DNA of 64,000 bases, taken from contig CAIPEB010000507.1 of NCBI GenBank assembly GCA_903863885.1, forward strand, positions 1 through 64,000, in the 5' to 3' direction. Source of the DNA: an uncultured Planctomycetaceae bacterium (GTDB taxonomy: Bacteria > Planctomycetota > Planctomycetia > Pirellulales > Pirellulaceae). A program made the position numbers and the translations under genes. Under the pieces are notes generated by a model. The model had not been told where the DNA came from. It worked only from the letters and a program-made list of their open reading frames with translations, and ran no database searches. Positions 34,595 to 44,700 of the stretch are shown in pieces (the first letter of the stretch is position 1; the number at the start of each line of letters is the position of its first letter).

Positions 34595-35434
34595 ATGCTA
34601 TCGAACATGTTCCTGCTGCTGATTGCGGCCGTGCTCGGGCCGGCGGAGGCTGCCACGGAGACAGCCGAAACCAAGTCCGCAAATCCCCGGGTCATTCCGG
34701 CTAAGACGGTGGTATTGACCTTCGATGACGCGGTTCAATCGCATCTGGATGTCGTTGCACCGCTGTTGAAAAAGCACGGATTCGGCGCGACGTTTTTCGT
34801 CTGCAATCTCTGGATGAATGACGAAGCGAATTCGCTCAGTTGGGAGGACATTCGCCGGTTGCACGACCTGGGGTTCGAGATCGGTAATCACTCGTGGACG
34901 CACGCCGGTTTCAACTCGTCCAAGTCGGCCGGTACGCTGGAGGCTGAGTTGAAGAAAGTCGACGACGCGCTGGCGGCCGTGGGCGTTCCGAGGCCGGTGA
35001 GTTTCGGGTGGCCAGGCAACGCGTTTGGCCCGGAGGCTGTCGCCGTGTTGCGCGAGCACGGCATCCGGTTCGCCCGGCGCGGAATGCAGCCCGAGAAGGC
35101 CTACGGCGAGATTCACTTCGGACCGCTGTTCGATCCAAGTCGATATGACGCGCTGCTGATTCCCACGTCGGGCGACGCCTATCCCATCTGGACGCTCGAC
35201 CATTTCAAGCAGCTCGTGGATCAGGCCGTGGAAGGCAAGGCCGTAATCCTGCAATTCCACGGTGTCCCCGATGTTGCGCACCCATGGGTGCACACTCCGC
35301 CCGAGATGTTTGCAAAATATATGGAATACCTGCACTCAAGCGGATTTCACGTGATCGCTCTGCGGGACCTCGGGCCGTACATCGATCGCAGCATTGCGGT
35401 CCCCGATCCTATGCGGGACAAGCGTTACCCGTAG
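34595..35434 (+). CDS. Secreted polysaccharide deacetylase (CE4/NodB-like)
   Basis: 279 residues. A short N-terminal signal peptide (MLSNMFLLLIAAVLGPAEA) precedes the NodB-homology fold. Motif 1 is TFDDAVQSH, with the Asp pair, and motif 2 is HSWTH, with the metal-binding His residues; both are intact. Such enzymes remove acetyl groups from N-acetylglucosamine or O-acetylated polysaccharides in the envelope. The C-terminal ILQFHGVPDVAHPW matches the motif that supplies the later active-site His. A GAAGGGAGAAA ribosome site precedes the ATG. Confidence 0.88.
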   Translation: MLSNMFLLLIAAVLGPAEAATETAETKSANPRVIPAKTVVLTFDDAVQSHLDVVAPLLKKHGFGATFFVCNLWMNDEANSLSWEDIRRLHDLGFEIGNHSWTHAGFNSSKSAGTLEAELKKVDDALAAVGVPRPVSFGWPGNAFGPEAVAVLREHGIRFARRGMQPEKAYGEIHFGPLFDPSRYDALLIPTSGDAYPIWTLDHFKQLVDQAVEGKAVILQFHGVPDVAHPWVHTPPEMFAKYMEYLHSSGFHVIALRDLGPYIDRSIAVPDPMRDKRYP

Positions 35435-35504
35435 CCTGCCGCAATGGTCTCGGTGAATTCCGGCCGCGCCGGATCGCGATGGCTTCAGGCCCTGCTGCGG
35501 GGGG

Positions 35505-35987
35505 CTACTTCGGCGCCGCGGGTCCCTCGACGGCCTTGACCTCTTTGCCGTTCTCGACGAACACGAACGATTTGTATTCACCCTTGGGGATCGACACGAT
35601 CAGCGGGCAGGCGAACTCGGTTTCGGGTGTCGCTTTCGACGTCGCCGCGTAGCTGACCTTGACGACGCCCTTCTCGATAGTAACTCCCTCGACCTTATAC
35701 TCCCAGGAGGCCTTGCCTCGCTTGATGGCCGTCAGGACGATGTTCGACTTGAAAGCGTCCTTCGGCAACCGGTGCGATTTGTCGCGCATGACCATGGCCA
35801 CTCCGAACACCTGATCGAACTGTGCCTGGCTGTGTATGGCAACAAAGGACAATTTGGCGTCCGGTTCAAACTTGTTGGACACGAAGTATCCCGAATACTG
35901 GTCAAACGACAGTTTCTTCTCGTTTTCCGCCGAGGCGGACTGACAGAGGCACAGCAACAGCAATGCGGACAAGTTGAAGTACTTCAT
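35505..35987 (-). CDS. Small secreted protein of unknown function (PrcB-like fold possible)
   Basis: 160 residues from the ATG at 35987. The signal peptide is MKYFNLSALLLLCLCQSASA. The mature part is beta-rich with the pattern KLSFVAIHSQAQFDQVFG, SNIVLTAIKRG, YKVEGVTIEKGVVKVSYAA and PLIVSIPKGEYKSFVFVENG; this spacing recalls PrcB-like domains, but by eye only. It is convergent with the deacetylase gene, 70 bases away. The 244 bases between its start and the next gene show no recognisable element. Confidence 0.65.
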   Translation of the reverse strand: MKYFNLSALLLLCLCQSASAENEKKLSFDQYSGYFVSNKFEPDAKLSFVAIHSQAQFDQVFGVAMVMRDKSHRLPKDAFKSNIVLTAIKRGKASWEYKVEGVTIEKGVVKVSYAATSKATPETEFACPLIVSIPKGEYKSFVFVENGKEVKAVEGPAAPK

Positions 35988-36231
35988 GCGAGCTGCTCCG
36001 AGATCGTATGGTTCGCGACATCCGTTCAGTAATTTACCGTCTCGGCGATGCCCTTGGCCACTTGGCGGGGAGATTTCCGGATTCCCGACCGGGGGTTCGG
36101 CAGCGGCGAAGCATGCGGTGAAATGTCCGATGAGGGACCGACGGGTATTGATAGAGACCTCTTGGCTGTTGACACTGTGCGTGGGCTGATTCAGTACAGG
36201 ATTCACGCACTCTCCCGGAGCCTCAATTGCC

Positions 36232-36912
36232 GTGGATACGATCCGCGACCTGCGACGCCGCTGGAAACCGCACAAGGCGAGACTGACGGCGCAGCGTGCC
36301 AATCACCCGACTCCGATTCGTTTTCATCGCGCCTGCAGTTGGCTCGATCGCGTTGAAAAGCTCGAGGAGGCGGATGCGGACCTGGCGCTGGTCAGCCAGT
36401 GGATTGCGTTCAACTCGCTCTACGGACAGTGGGACACGAACATCGGGCACGCGGTCGCCGATCGCGAATGCTGGAGGGTCTTTCTCGAACGTATTCTGGA
36501 AATCGACCGTGCGGGCTATGTGAGAGAGGTGCTCGAGTCGCAGAAAGCGCTCGTGCTTTCCCTGATGGAAGACCAGTACCTGAGCGAACTGTTCTGGCAT
36601 GATCCCGGCCAGGAAAAAGGACGCCGGGCCCGGCGCACCAAGCTCGAGGCGCAGAAGTGGTACGTCGAAGACAAGTGGCAGCTGATCCTTGAACACGTAT
36701 TCGAACGCATCTACTTGCTGCGCTGCCAGTTGATCCACGGGGCGGCCACGTTTGGCGGAAAACTGAACCGCCGTTCGCTGCGGCGATGTTCCGTCATGAT
36801 GGGCCATGCGCTGACCGCCATCCTGTCGGTCTGGATCGACTTCGGGGCCGACGAGGATTGGGGCATCATCTGTTACCCGCCGGTGCATCCCGGCGATGCA
36901 GCGCTGTCGTGA
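36232..36912 (+). CDS. HEPN-like protein of unknown function
   Basis: 226 residues from GTG 36232, with GGAG some 11 bases upstream. It is helical, without a signal peptide or membrane segment. Near the C-terminus, RIYLLRCQLIHGAATFGGKLNR contains R-x4-H (Arg164, His169), the catalytic signature of HEPN-fold RNases, in the usual setting of an aromatic/Leu-rich helix before RxxLIHG. The N-terminal half contains DLALVSQWIAFNSLYGQWD, also common in HEPN proteins. HEPN domains act as RNases in toxins and defence proteins or as structural domains. No antitoxin-like partner is adjacent. Confidence 0.65.
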   Translation: MDTIRDLRRRWKPHKARLTAQRANHPTPIRFHRACSWLDRVEKLEEADADLALVSQWIAFNSLYGQWDTNIGHAVADRECWRVFLERILEIDRAGYVREVLESQKALVLSLMEDQYLSELFWHDPGQEKGRRARRTKLEAQKWYVEDKWQLILEHVFERIYLLRCQLIHGAATFGGKLNRRSLRRCSVMMGHALTAILSVWIDFGADEDWGIICYPPVHPGDAALS

Positions 36913-36950
36913 TGGACCGGTATCGTGCGGAAAGCAAGCGAATGTGAATC

Positions 36951-38879
36951 TCACCCGATCGGTGCCGGGTCTGAGGATCGCCGCAGCGCGACCAAGGTCA
37001 CATCGTCTTGTCCTTCGTGATGGCGGTGTTCGTTGACTTCGTCGAAGATCTTCCGGCAGATCTCGTCCACGGGCTGCATCTGCGTGCGCTGCAGCAGGCT
37101 GGTCAATCCCGTTTCGCCGTAAAACTGACCGCTCGTGTCTTGAGCCTCGGTCACGCCGTCGGTGTACATCAGGAGCAGGTCGCCCGGTTGGAGCGCGGCT
37201 CGACCGCTTCCGTAGAGAATGTCCGGGAATACGCCGAGCATCGGGCCGGTCGAGGGTTTCAGACATTCGATCCGGCCGTCTTGGCGCACGATGAACGGCG
37301 GATTGTGTCCGGCGTTGGCGAACTCGAGTTCTCCGGTCCGGATGTGATAGTGGGCGTAGAAGACAGTTACGAACATCATCTCCTTGTTCTCGGCCGCGAT
37401 CAGCCGATTGGCGATGTCGAGCACCTGGGCCGGGCTGTGGTCAGGCGTCGAGAAGTTGCGGAGCGTGGTGCAGGTCACCGCCATGAACATTGCGGCCGCC
37501 ACGCCTTTGCCGGACACGTCCGCGATCACCAGCGCCAACCGTTCATCGTCCACGAACCGGAAGTCGAAGAAGTCACCCGCCATGTAGTGAGCCGGTTCGT
37601 AATCGCCGTGAAGCGAGAACTCGTGACGATCGGGAAAAGGCGGACGCCGCATCGGCATCAGCGAAGACTGGATCTGCCTCGCGACATGCAGTTCTTTTTC
37701 GATCGCCTGGCGTGCGGCGATTTCGCGTATCTTGGCTGCGACATTGGTCCGGATGTCGGCCACCATTTTATTGAAGGTAAATGCGAATCGCCCGACTTCG
37801 TCGTGGCTGCGGATTTCCTCGACCCGGACATTCAAATTGCCCTTGGCGACCTGTTCCGCGGCGGCCGCCAGACGACGCATAGGGCGGGTGATCCAGGTCG
37901 AAACCAGCACAACGAGACTGAGCATCAGTGCCAGTCCGATCATCATGAGGTACAACTCGCGCTGCAGTCGGGCGTACACAGGAGCCAGGGCTTCCTCCTC
38001 GGGAATCACGGCGGCCAGCGACCAGCCGACTTCGGGTACGTTCGCGTATGCGTACCATTTGGGCCGCCCGGTCTGGAAATCGGGCATTCGCACGACGCCC
38101 TGCTGGCCGGAGACCATCGCCCGCCCGAGTTCGGCCAGCGCGGGCCGATTCCGAGACTCGGCAAGTCCGAAAATCGTCTCGGCCATGATGAACGACGAAT
38201 TGGGGTGGTAGACGAACGTCCCGGATCGACTGATCAGGAATCGGTATTCTCCAGGGTATTTCACTCGGGATAACTGGCGGCGGATGCGTTCCAGCGAGAT
38301 ATCGGCCACCACCACGCCGTCGAAGTCCTTTCCCCTCAGCAGCGGCACACCGTACGAGCACATGAGAATTCCGCCCAGTCCTTCGTCGTAATACGGATCC
38401 GTCCAGACCGGCCGGCGCATCAGTTTCGGCCGCAGATACCAGTCGGCTCGAGTGAAGTCGTAGGCCGCGTTGTTGATATCTTCGCTGCGCACTCCCCGGC
38501 CGTCGGCCGTGCGGCAGACGTAGGGCGAAGGCTCGCGGGGCTCTCCGGGCCGGGCAGACGGCTCCAAAGCTACTCCCATACCGAACAACCGCGGTTCCGC
38601 GGTCAGATTGCCGCGAGCGAGCAACTCCAGTTCCGCTTTTCCGCGACGCGGAAAAGTCTCGAGAAACAGGCCTGCGGAGCGGCCTGCCCCGGCAATCGAG
38701 GACAACTGACTGTCCAGCGAGACGGCTTCCTTCGCTGCGGCCTCGGTCAGATAGATTTTCAGCTGAGCGATCGCGTCACGTTGATTGCTGTGATGTTCCA
38801 GCGCCAGGACAAGCAGATAAATGACCAGCACGGGCAGGCAAACCGCGACGATCAGTTTCAAGGGCATCCGGGACGTCAC
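36951..38879 (-). CDS. Membrane sensor with Cache and HAMP domains and SpoIIE-type PP2C phosphatase
   Basis: 642 residues from GTG 38879, which follows AAAGGGAAAA; the ATG at 38867 is four codons in. Order of parts: N-terminal transmembrane helix (LIVAVCLPVLVIYLLVLAL), periplasmic double-Cache-like sensor (FDGVVVADISLERI, YRFLISRSGTFVYHPNSSF), second transmembrane helix (LMMIGLALMLSLVVLVST), HAMP (RPMRRLAAAAEQVAKGNLNVRV), coiled coil (KELHVARQIQSSLMP) and the phosphatase with AGDFFDF, VIADVSGKGVAAAMFM, LLMYTDGVTEA and DDVTLVAL. The metal-binding Asp residues are in place. Such enzymes dephosphorylate anti-sigma-factor antagonists in partner-switching pathways. It diverges from the addB-like gene; the 136 bases between hold no gene. 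Confidence 0.93.
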   Translation of the reverse strand: MTSRMPLKLIVAVCLPVLVIYLLVLALEHHSNQRDAIAQLKIYLTEAAAKEAVSLDSQLSSIAGAGRSAGLFLETFPRRGKAELELLARGNLTAEPRLFGMGVALEPSARPGEPREPSPYVCRTADGRGVRSEDINNAAYDFTRADWYLRPKLMRRPVWTDPYYDEGLGGILMCSYGVPLLRGKDFDGVVVADISLERIRRQLSRVKYPGEYRFLISRSGTFVYHPNSSFIMAETIFGLAESRNRPALAELGRAMVSGQQGVVRMPDFQTGRPKWYAYANVPEVGWSLAAVIPEEEALAPVYARLQRELYLMMIGLALMLSLVVLVSTWITRPMRRLAAAAEQVAKGNLNVRVEEIRSHDEVGRFAFTFNKMVADIRTNVAAKIREIAARQAIEKELHVARQIQSSLMPMRRPPFPDRHEFSLHGDYEPAHYMAGDFFDFRFVDDERLALVIADVSGKGVAAAMFMAVTCTTLRNFSTPDHSPAQVLDIANRLIAAENKEMMFVTVFYAHYHIRTGELEFANAGHNPPFIVRQDGRIECLKPSTGPMLGVFPDILYGSGRAALQPGDLLLMYTDGVTEAQDTSGQFYGETGLTSLLQRTQMQPVDEICRKIFDEVNEHRHHEGQDDVTLVALRRSSDPAPIG

Positions 38880-39015
38880 GGACTTTTCCCTTTCATTTGT
38901 TCTATCCTGTATCGACCGCTTGCGTACCCGGGTTCTGCCTTTCGGTCTATCATACAGCTCTCTGCCGGATCTTTCCGCAGTCGTTTTCGTTCTGCGGCCT
39001 TGAGGATCGAATCTT

Positions 39016-41799
39016 ATGCCGATTACCCGCACGTTTCTGGGAATGCAGCAGGCGGCATTGCCGGCCGCCGCCGAGTATCTCATTGGCCGCTTCGGGACGG
39101 ACAGTGTGCTTGACCTGCGCGGCGTGCTTGTCGTCGTGCCCGGCGGACGGGCGGGACGGCGGTTGCTGGAAATCCTGGTGGATTGCGCTCAGTCGCGGCG
39201 GCTGGCATTCACTCCGCCTCAGATCCAGACCGTCGGCATGCTTCCCGAGTTTCTGTATTTGGCCAAGCGGCCCTTCGCGGACGATTTCGTGCAGCAACTG
39301 GCCTGGGCCAGTGCAATGAAACAGCACAATCCGTCCGAGCTCTCCTCACTGATCGTTCAGCGACCCGATGACGGCGACAATCAGCGCTGGCTGGGGTTGG
39401 CGCGGTTGCTGCAAAGCCTGCATCGTGAACTGGCCAGCGACGGATTGGAGTTCCTCGATGTTCTCGAGCGAGGCGAGCAGCTTCCGGGGTTTGCCGAGGC
39501 CGAACGGTGGCGGACTTTGGCCGAGATCCGGCAAAGATACCTGAACATGCTCGATGCCCTGGAACTCTGGGATCGACAGACCGCGCGACTGTACGCCATC
39601 GATCACCGCGAATGCCGCACGGAAAGCACGGTGATCCTGCTGGCGGCCGTCGACTTGAATCAATCAACGCGGCAGATGCTCGACCAGGTGGCCGATCACG
39701 TGACGGCGCTGATCTATGCGCCTCAGGAATGGGCCGATCGATTTGACTCGCACGGCTGCCTCATTCCGGAGAAGTGGCGGGACATCGACCTGAACATCCC
39801 GGACGAGTCGCTGCTGCCGGCCGAGAACGCCGCGGATCAAAGTGAGCTGGTCGTGCGACGCATCGCGGAATACGGCGGCCGGTTCGGAGCGGACGAGATC
39901 ACGATCGGGCTGCCCGACGAGCGGATTGTCGCGCAGCTCGTGCGGCAGCTTGACGAGTGCCGCTTGCCCAACCGGTTCGGTCCGGGGCAGCCGCTCTCGC
40001 GGACGTGCGTGTTCCGGGCACTGGAGGACATGGCCGCCTATGCCTGCGGCCGACGGTACGCTGAGTTTGCCGAACTGGTGCGCAATCCGGACATCGAGAA
40101 GTGGCTGATGCGCAGCGGCGTGAAGCCGGGTTATGTCGAGCAGCTTGATTCGTATTACAACGAGCACTTGCCGGTAAGCATGAACGGCCAGTGGCTGGGA
40201 GAGCAGGAGGAAATTCCGCAGCTGAAGGCCGCCTGCCAGCGGATCGACGAGTTGAGCCGCCATGTGCAGGGCGAACCGAGGAAGCTGACCGAGTGGCTGC
40301 CTCACCTCCATCGCATCCTTCTCGACCTGTACGGCGAGAGGAGCTTCGACCTGGAAGTCGAATCCGACCGGCGCGCTTGGACGGCCTGCAGGACCGTGCA
40401 AAAGACCCTGGAGCAGTTCGAGCAGATTCCCGAATCGCTCGTGCCGGTTGTGGATGCCGCGGAAGCGATGCAACTGCTGCTCGACCGTATTCGCCCGACG
40501 CTGATCCCGCCGTCCGCTTCCGAGTCTGCGATCGAATTGGTCGGTTGGCTCGAATTGCCGTTGGATGATGCACCGGCGCTGATCGTTACCAGCTTCAACG
40601 AAGGTCTGGTCCCGTCGAGCGTCAACGCCGACATGTTTCTTCCGGGAGGACTTCGATCCGCGCTCGGGCTCGATGACAACTCGCGGCGATACGCGCGTGA
40701 CGCCTATGCGGTAGCTTCGCTGCTGACGCCGTGGCGCAGCACGACGTTCATCGTCGCCAGGCGTCTCGGCGATGACGAGCCGCTTGCGCCGAGCCGTCTG
40801 CTGTTTGCGGCCCCCGAAGAGACCGTCGCCCGCCGCTGTCTGCGATTTTTCGACGAAGCTCCGAAACGCGAACCGCAGCCGCCGCTTGCGGGGGCAATGG
40901 TCACCACGCGAGCGGAGTCGAGCTTCGAGATCCCGCGACCGGTGAAACTCGCCGAGCCGATCACGCACATGAGCGTCACGTCGTTTCGAGCGTACCTTGC
41001 TTGTCCATACCGCTACTACCTGAGCCACGTGCTCCGGTTGGCGGGCAGCAATGACGATGCCACGGAACTGGACGGAGCCGGCTTCGGCAATCTCGCGCAC
41101 AATGTGCTCGAACGTTTCGGGCGCAGCGACGCGTGCAAGTCCGCGGATGCAGAGGTCATCGATCGCGAGCTGGTTCAACTGCTGAACGAGATGTCGCGAG
41201 AGTATTTCGGCACGCGCCCCGGCGCTGCGATCAAGGTGCAACTCGAACAGTTACGGCTCCGGCTGCATGCGCTGGCGCAGTGGCAGGCGGCCCGGACAGC
41301 GAGCGGCTGGCGGATCGAGCACACGGAGCGGTCGTTCTCTAAAGATCCCGGAGAGTTGCTTGTTGACGGGCATGCGATGAAGTTGACCGGCCGCATCGAC
41401 CGCATCGACATCCATGAAGGCACAGGCCAGCGGATGATTCTGGACTACAAGACTTCGGATGCGGGCGATTCGCCGGAAAAGTCGCACCGCAGGAAATCCG
41501 GAGAGTGGACCGACCTGCAACTTCCCCTGTATCGGCATCTGGTTCCTAAACTCGGGATCGATCCCAAGGCGGTCCGGTTGGGCTACATCGTGCTTCCCAA
41601 GAAAGTCGCCGACGTCGGACTGGTGCTGGGTGAATGGACGGAAGAGGACCTCGCAAGCGCGGACCTGGCGGCCAGTGAAGTTGTGAGGAACGTCCGCAGC
41701 GAGCGGTTCTGGCCGCCCATTGAACCGCCGCCCGCGTTCAGCGAGGAATTCGCGGCGATTTGCATGGATGGCGTCTTCGGCAGAAAGATATCGTCATGA
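39016..41799 (+). CDS. AddB/RexB-like nuclease subunit (PD-(D/E)XK)
   Basis: 927 residues from ATG 39016. The N-terminal half resembles an inactivated helicase: the Walker A position reads VVPGGRAGRRL, lacking the GKT/S. The C-terminal nuclease has LACPYRYYLSHVLRL and the catalytic GRIDRIDIHEG followed by ILDYKTSD (Asp and Lys of PD-(D/E)XK), plus LQLPLYRHLV. In AddAB, this subunit cuts one strand at double-strand ends before homologous recombination. The four-Cys iron-sulfur pattern of Bacillus AddB is not visible. Its TGA stop overlaps the ATG of the AddA-like gene (ATGA), so the subunits are translationally coupled. Confidence 0.88.
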   Translation: MPITRTFLGMQQAALPAAAEYLIGRFGTDSVLDLRGVLVVVPGGRAGRRLLEILVDCAQSRRLAFTPPQIQTVGMLPEFLYLAKRPFADDFVQQLAWASAMKQHNPSELSSLIVQRPDDGDNQRWLGLARLLQSLHRELASDGLEFLDVLERGEQLPGFAEAERWRTLAEIRQRYLNMLDALELWDRQTARLYAIDHRECRTESTVILLAAVDLNQSTRQMLDQVADHVTALIYAPQEWADRFDSHGCLIPEKWRDIDLNIPDESLLPAENAADQSELVVRRIAEYGGRFGADEITIGLPDERIVAQLVRQLDECRLPNRFGPGQPLSRTCVFRALEDMAAYACGRRYAEFAELVRNPDIEKWLMRSGVKPGYVEQLDSYYNEHLPVSMNGQWLGEQEEIPQLKAACQRIDELSRHVQGEPRKLTEWLPHLHRILLDLYGERSFDLEVESDRRAWTACRTVQKTLEQFEQIPESLVPVVDAAEAMQLLLDRIRPTLIPPSASESAIELVGWLELPLDDAPALIVTSFNEGLVPSSVNADMFLPGGLRSALGLDDNSRRYARDAYAVASLLTPWRSTTFIVARRLGDDEPLAPSRLLFAAPEETVARRCLRFFDEAPKREPQPPLAGAMVTTRAESSFEIPRPVKLAEPITHMSVTSFRAYLACPYRYYLSHVLRLAGSNDDATELDGAGFGNLAHNVLERFGRSDACKSADAEVIDRELVQLLNEMSREYFGTRPGAAIKVQLEQLRLRLHALAQWQAARTASGWRIEHTERSFSKDPGELLVDGHAMKLTGRIDRIDIHEGTGQRMILDYKTSDAGDSPEKSHRRKSGEWTDLQLPLYRHLVPKLGIDPKAVRLGYIVLPKKVADVGLVLGEWTEEDLASADLAASEVVRNVRSERFWPPIEPPPAFSEEFAAICMDGVFGRKISS

Positions 41800-44700
41800 G
41801 CGAGCAAGCGTTGAACCACGAATTGATACGGGCATCGGCCGGCGCCGGCAAGACGTTTGAGCTGACAAACCGTTATCTGCGGCTGCTGCGGATGGGGCAG
41901 CGCCCGGACGAGATTCTGGCATCGACGTTCACTCGAAAAGCGGCCGGCGAAATTCTGGCCCGCGTGCTGCTGAGGCTCGCGCAGGCTGCCACGTCCGAAG
42001 ACCATCTGGCCGAGATGCAGGCCGGTCTGGGCGGCCCGCCGCTGACGCGCGACGAGTGTCTGAAGCTGCTTGTGTCCGCCGCGAGATGCCTGCATCGTCT
42101 GCGGATCGGAACCCTGGACAGTTTTTTCGCGCAACTGGCCGGCAGTTTCGCACTGGAGATCGGCTTGCCGCCGGGCTGGCGAATCGCTGAATCGCACGAG
42201 GATGCCGCGCTGCGGAACCAGGCCATCGAGGCCGTGCTGGACGGCGAAGACACTCAGAGCCTGTTGACCCTGGTCCACGCGCTGACTCGAGGCGAAACCA
42301 CGCGCAGTCTCGATCGCGAAGTGCGGGAAAAGGTCAACTCGCTTTACACCGTGTACCGCGAGAGCCGACGGGAAGCCTGGCATTCCCTGAAGAAAAGAAA
42401 CGAGTTGTCGGACGGCGAACTGGAGGCGGCGATCGAGAAACTGCGGGCGACGCCGCTTCCCGATCATGCGAACTGGCGGAAAGCCCATGCCGCCGCGATC
42501 GAAAACGCCGAGAGCGGAGACTGGGTTGCTTTCGTCGGGGCCGGCGTGGCAGGCAAGATCCTGGCGGGCGAAACGAGCTATTACCGCAAGCCGATCGCAG
42601 AAGCGGTGGCCGCCGACTACGGCGAGCTGATCGAACACGCTCGGGCCGTACTGCTGAATCAACTGGCGATCCAGACCGAGGCGACATACAGGCTGCTGGA
42701 CAAATTTCACCATCAGTACCAGTTGCTGAAGCTGCAGTCGCACGGGCTGAGATTCGATGACATTACGTTTCAGCTGGTGGAACAGTGCCTGAGTCTGGCT
42801 GCGGGCGACGACGCGGAGCCGGCGCCGGACCGCGTTGCATTTCGTCTGGATGCACGGCTGCACCATCTCCTGCTGGACGAATTCCAGGACACGTCGCTTG
42901 CGCAGTGGGAAGTGCTCAGACCGTTCGCTTCGCGGATCACCAGTTCGAAGTCGGGGCGGAAAAGCGGCGGTTCTTCCCCGCCCGCCGCAACCAGGAAAAC
43001 CCGCGCTCGCCGCGCGGAAGCCGTCGCGTCCGGGGCCGGCCAGTCGTTCTTCTGCGTCGGCGACGTGAAGCAGGCGATTTACGGGTGGCGCGGAGGCGTC
43101 GCGGAGATCTTCGACGCGGTTACCCGCGAGCTGCAGGATATACAGGAACGTCCGCTCGACACGAGTTGGCGTTCATCGCCGCATGTCATCGCCGCCGTGA
43201 ATCAGATTTTTCAGAACGTGCACCGCCACAGCAATCTGGACGATCTCGCCGACGCTGTGCTCGCCTGGCAGAAGCAATTCCACGAGCATCGCACGGCCGA
43301 AAAGAAGCAGTCCCTCAATGGCTACGCATGTCTTCAGGCTGCCCGTCCGGCTGCCGATGACGGCAGCGAGGAGCAGAAGAACGCCACGCTGCGATTTGCG
43401 GCCGAGCAGGTAGCCGGCTGGAGGCAGAGGGCGCCGGGGTTTGAAATCGGCGTGCTCGTGCGGCGCAACGACGCAGTGCGCCGGTTGATCTACGAATTGC
43501 GCGAATTGGGCATTGAGGCCAGCGAAGAAGGCGGAAGCACCCTGGATGATTCGGCCGCGGTGCGGCTCATCCTGTCGCTGATGCAGTTGGCCGACCATCC
43601 GGACGACACGGTCGCAAGGTTCCACATCATCACTTCGCCGCTGGCCCATTCGCTGAAAATCAGCGGCGCTGCGAGTGGCAGGATCGATGCGGCCGCGATG
43701 CAATTCGCAGGCCGACGGGGCAACGCGGAAGCCGGGAGCCTGGCTCGCCGGATTCGCAGTCAACTCGTCGAGGACGGATACGGGCCGACGGTTTCGTCGC
43801 TCGCCCGGCAACTGGCGCCGTTCTGCAGCCACCGCGAACTGCGGCGGCTGCACAAGCTGATCGCACTGGCCTATCCGTATGACGATGCGGCGACGTCCAG
43901 GCCTCGGGATTTTGTGACGTATATCGACGCGGCCAAAGTGCGGGATCCGATCGCCGCCGACGTCCGCGTGATGACCGTGCATCAGGCCAAAGGCCTGGAA
44001 TTCGACATCGTCGTGTTGGCGGACCTTGAGTCGAGCCTGATTGGCCAGCGAGGCGATCTGGCGGTTGGCCGGCCATCCCCCACCGCACCGATCGATCGTG
44101 TCTGTCGCAGATGCGGCAAGGAAACGCAACAGCTTCTGCCCGAGGCATGGCAGAGGCTGTTCCGCGAAAATGACGATCAGGACGTGATTGAGGCAATGTG
44201 CGTTCTGTATGTGGCGGTGACGCGTGCCAGGCATGCACTGCACATGATCGTCGCTCCATCGGGCAAGTCCGAGAAGACGCTTCACAAAACGTTTGCCGGA
44301 CTGCTCCGGGCGTCGCTTACCGACGGAGAGGCCCTCGCGCCCGAGCAGATCGCGTACGAAACGGGCGACCCCGAGTGGTACGCGAATCCCGGTGTGAAAC
44401 ACTCGCTTTCAATCGCGCAAGTCGCTGCCGAATCCCAGTCGCTGCCGCCGCTCGAAGTGCAGTTGGCTCCGCCGCCCGCCCGGCGTCGCAGGGGACTGCA
44501 GCGAGTCAGCCCTTCGGGGCTCGAGGGGGGCACGCACGTTCGGCTTTCGGGAAGTTCGGACAAGGCGGGAGGGGATCGCGCCGCGGCCCTGGCGTACGGC
44601 ACGTTGATTCACGCATGGTTCCAACAAGTGAAATGGATCGAGGACGGCGTGCCCAACGATGACCAATTGCGCGAGGTCGCCGCCGGACTCGGTCTGTCCG

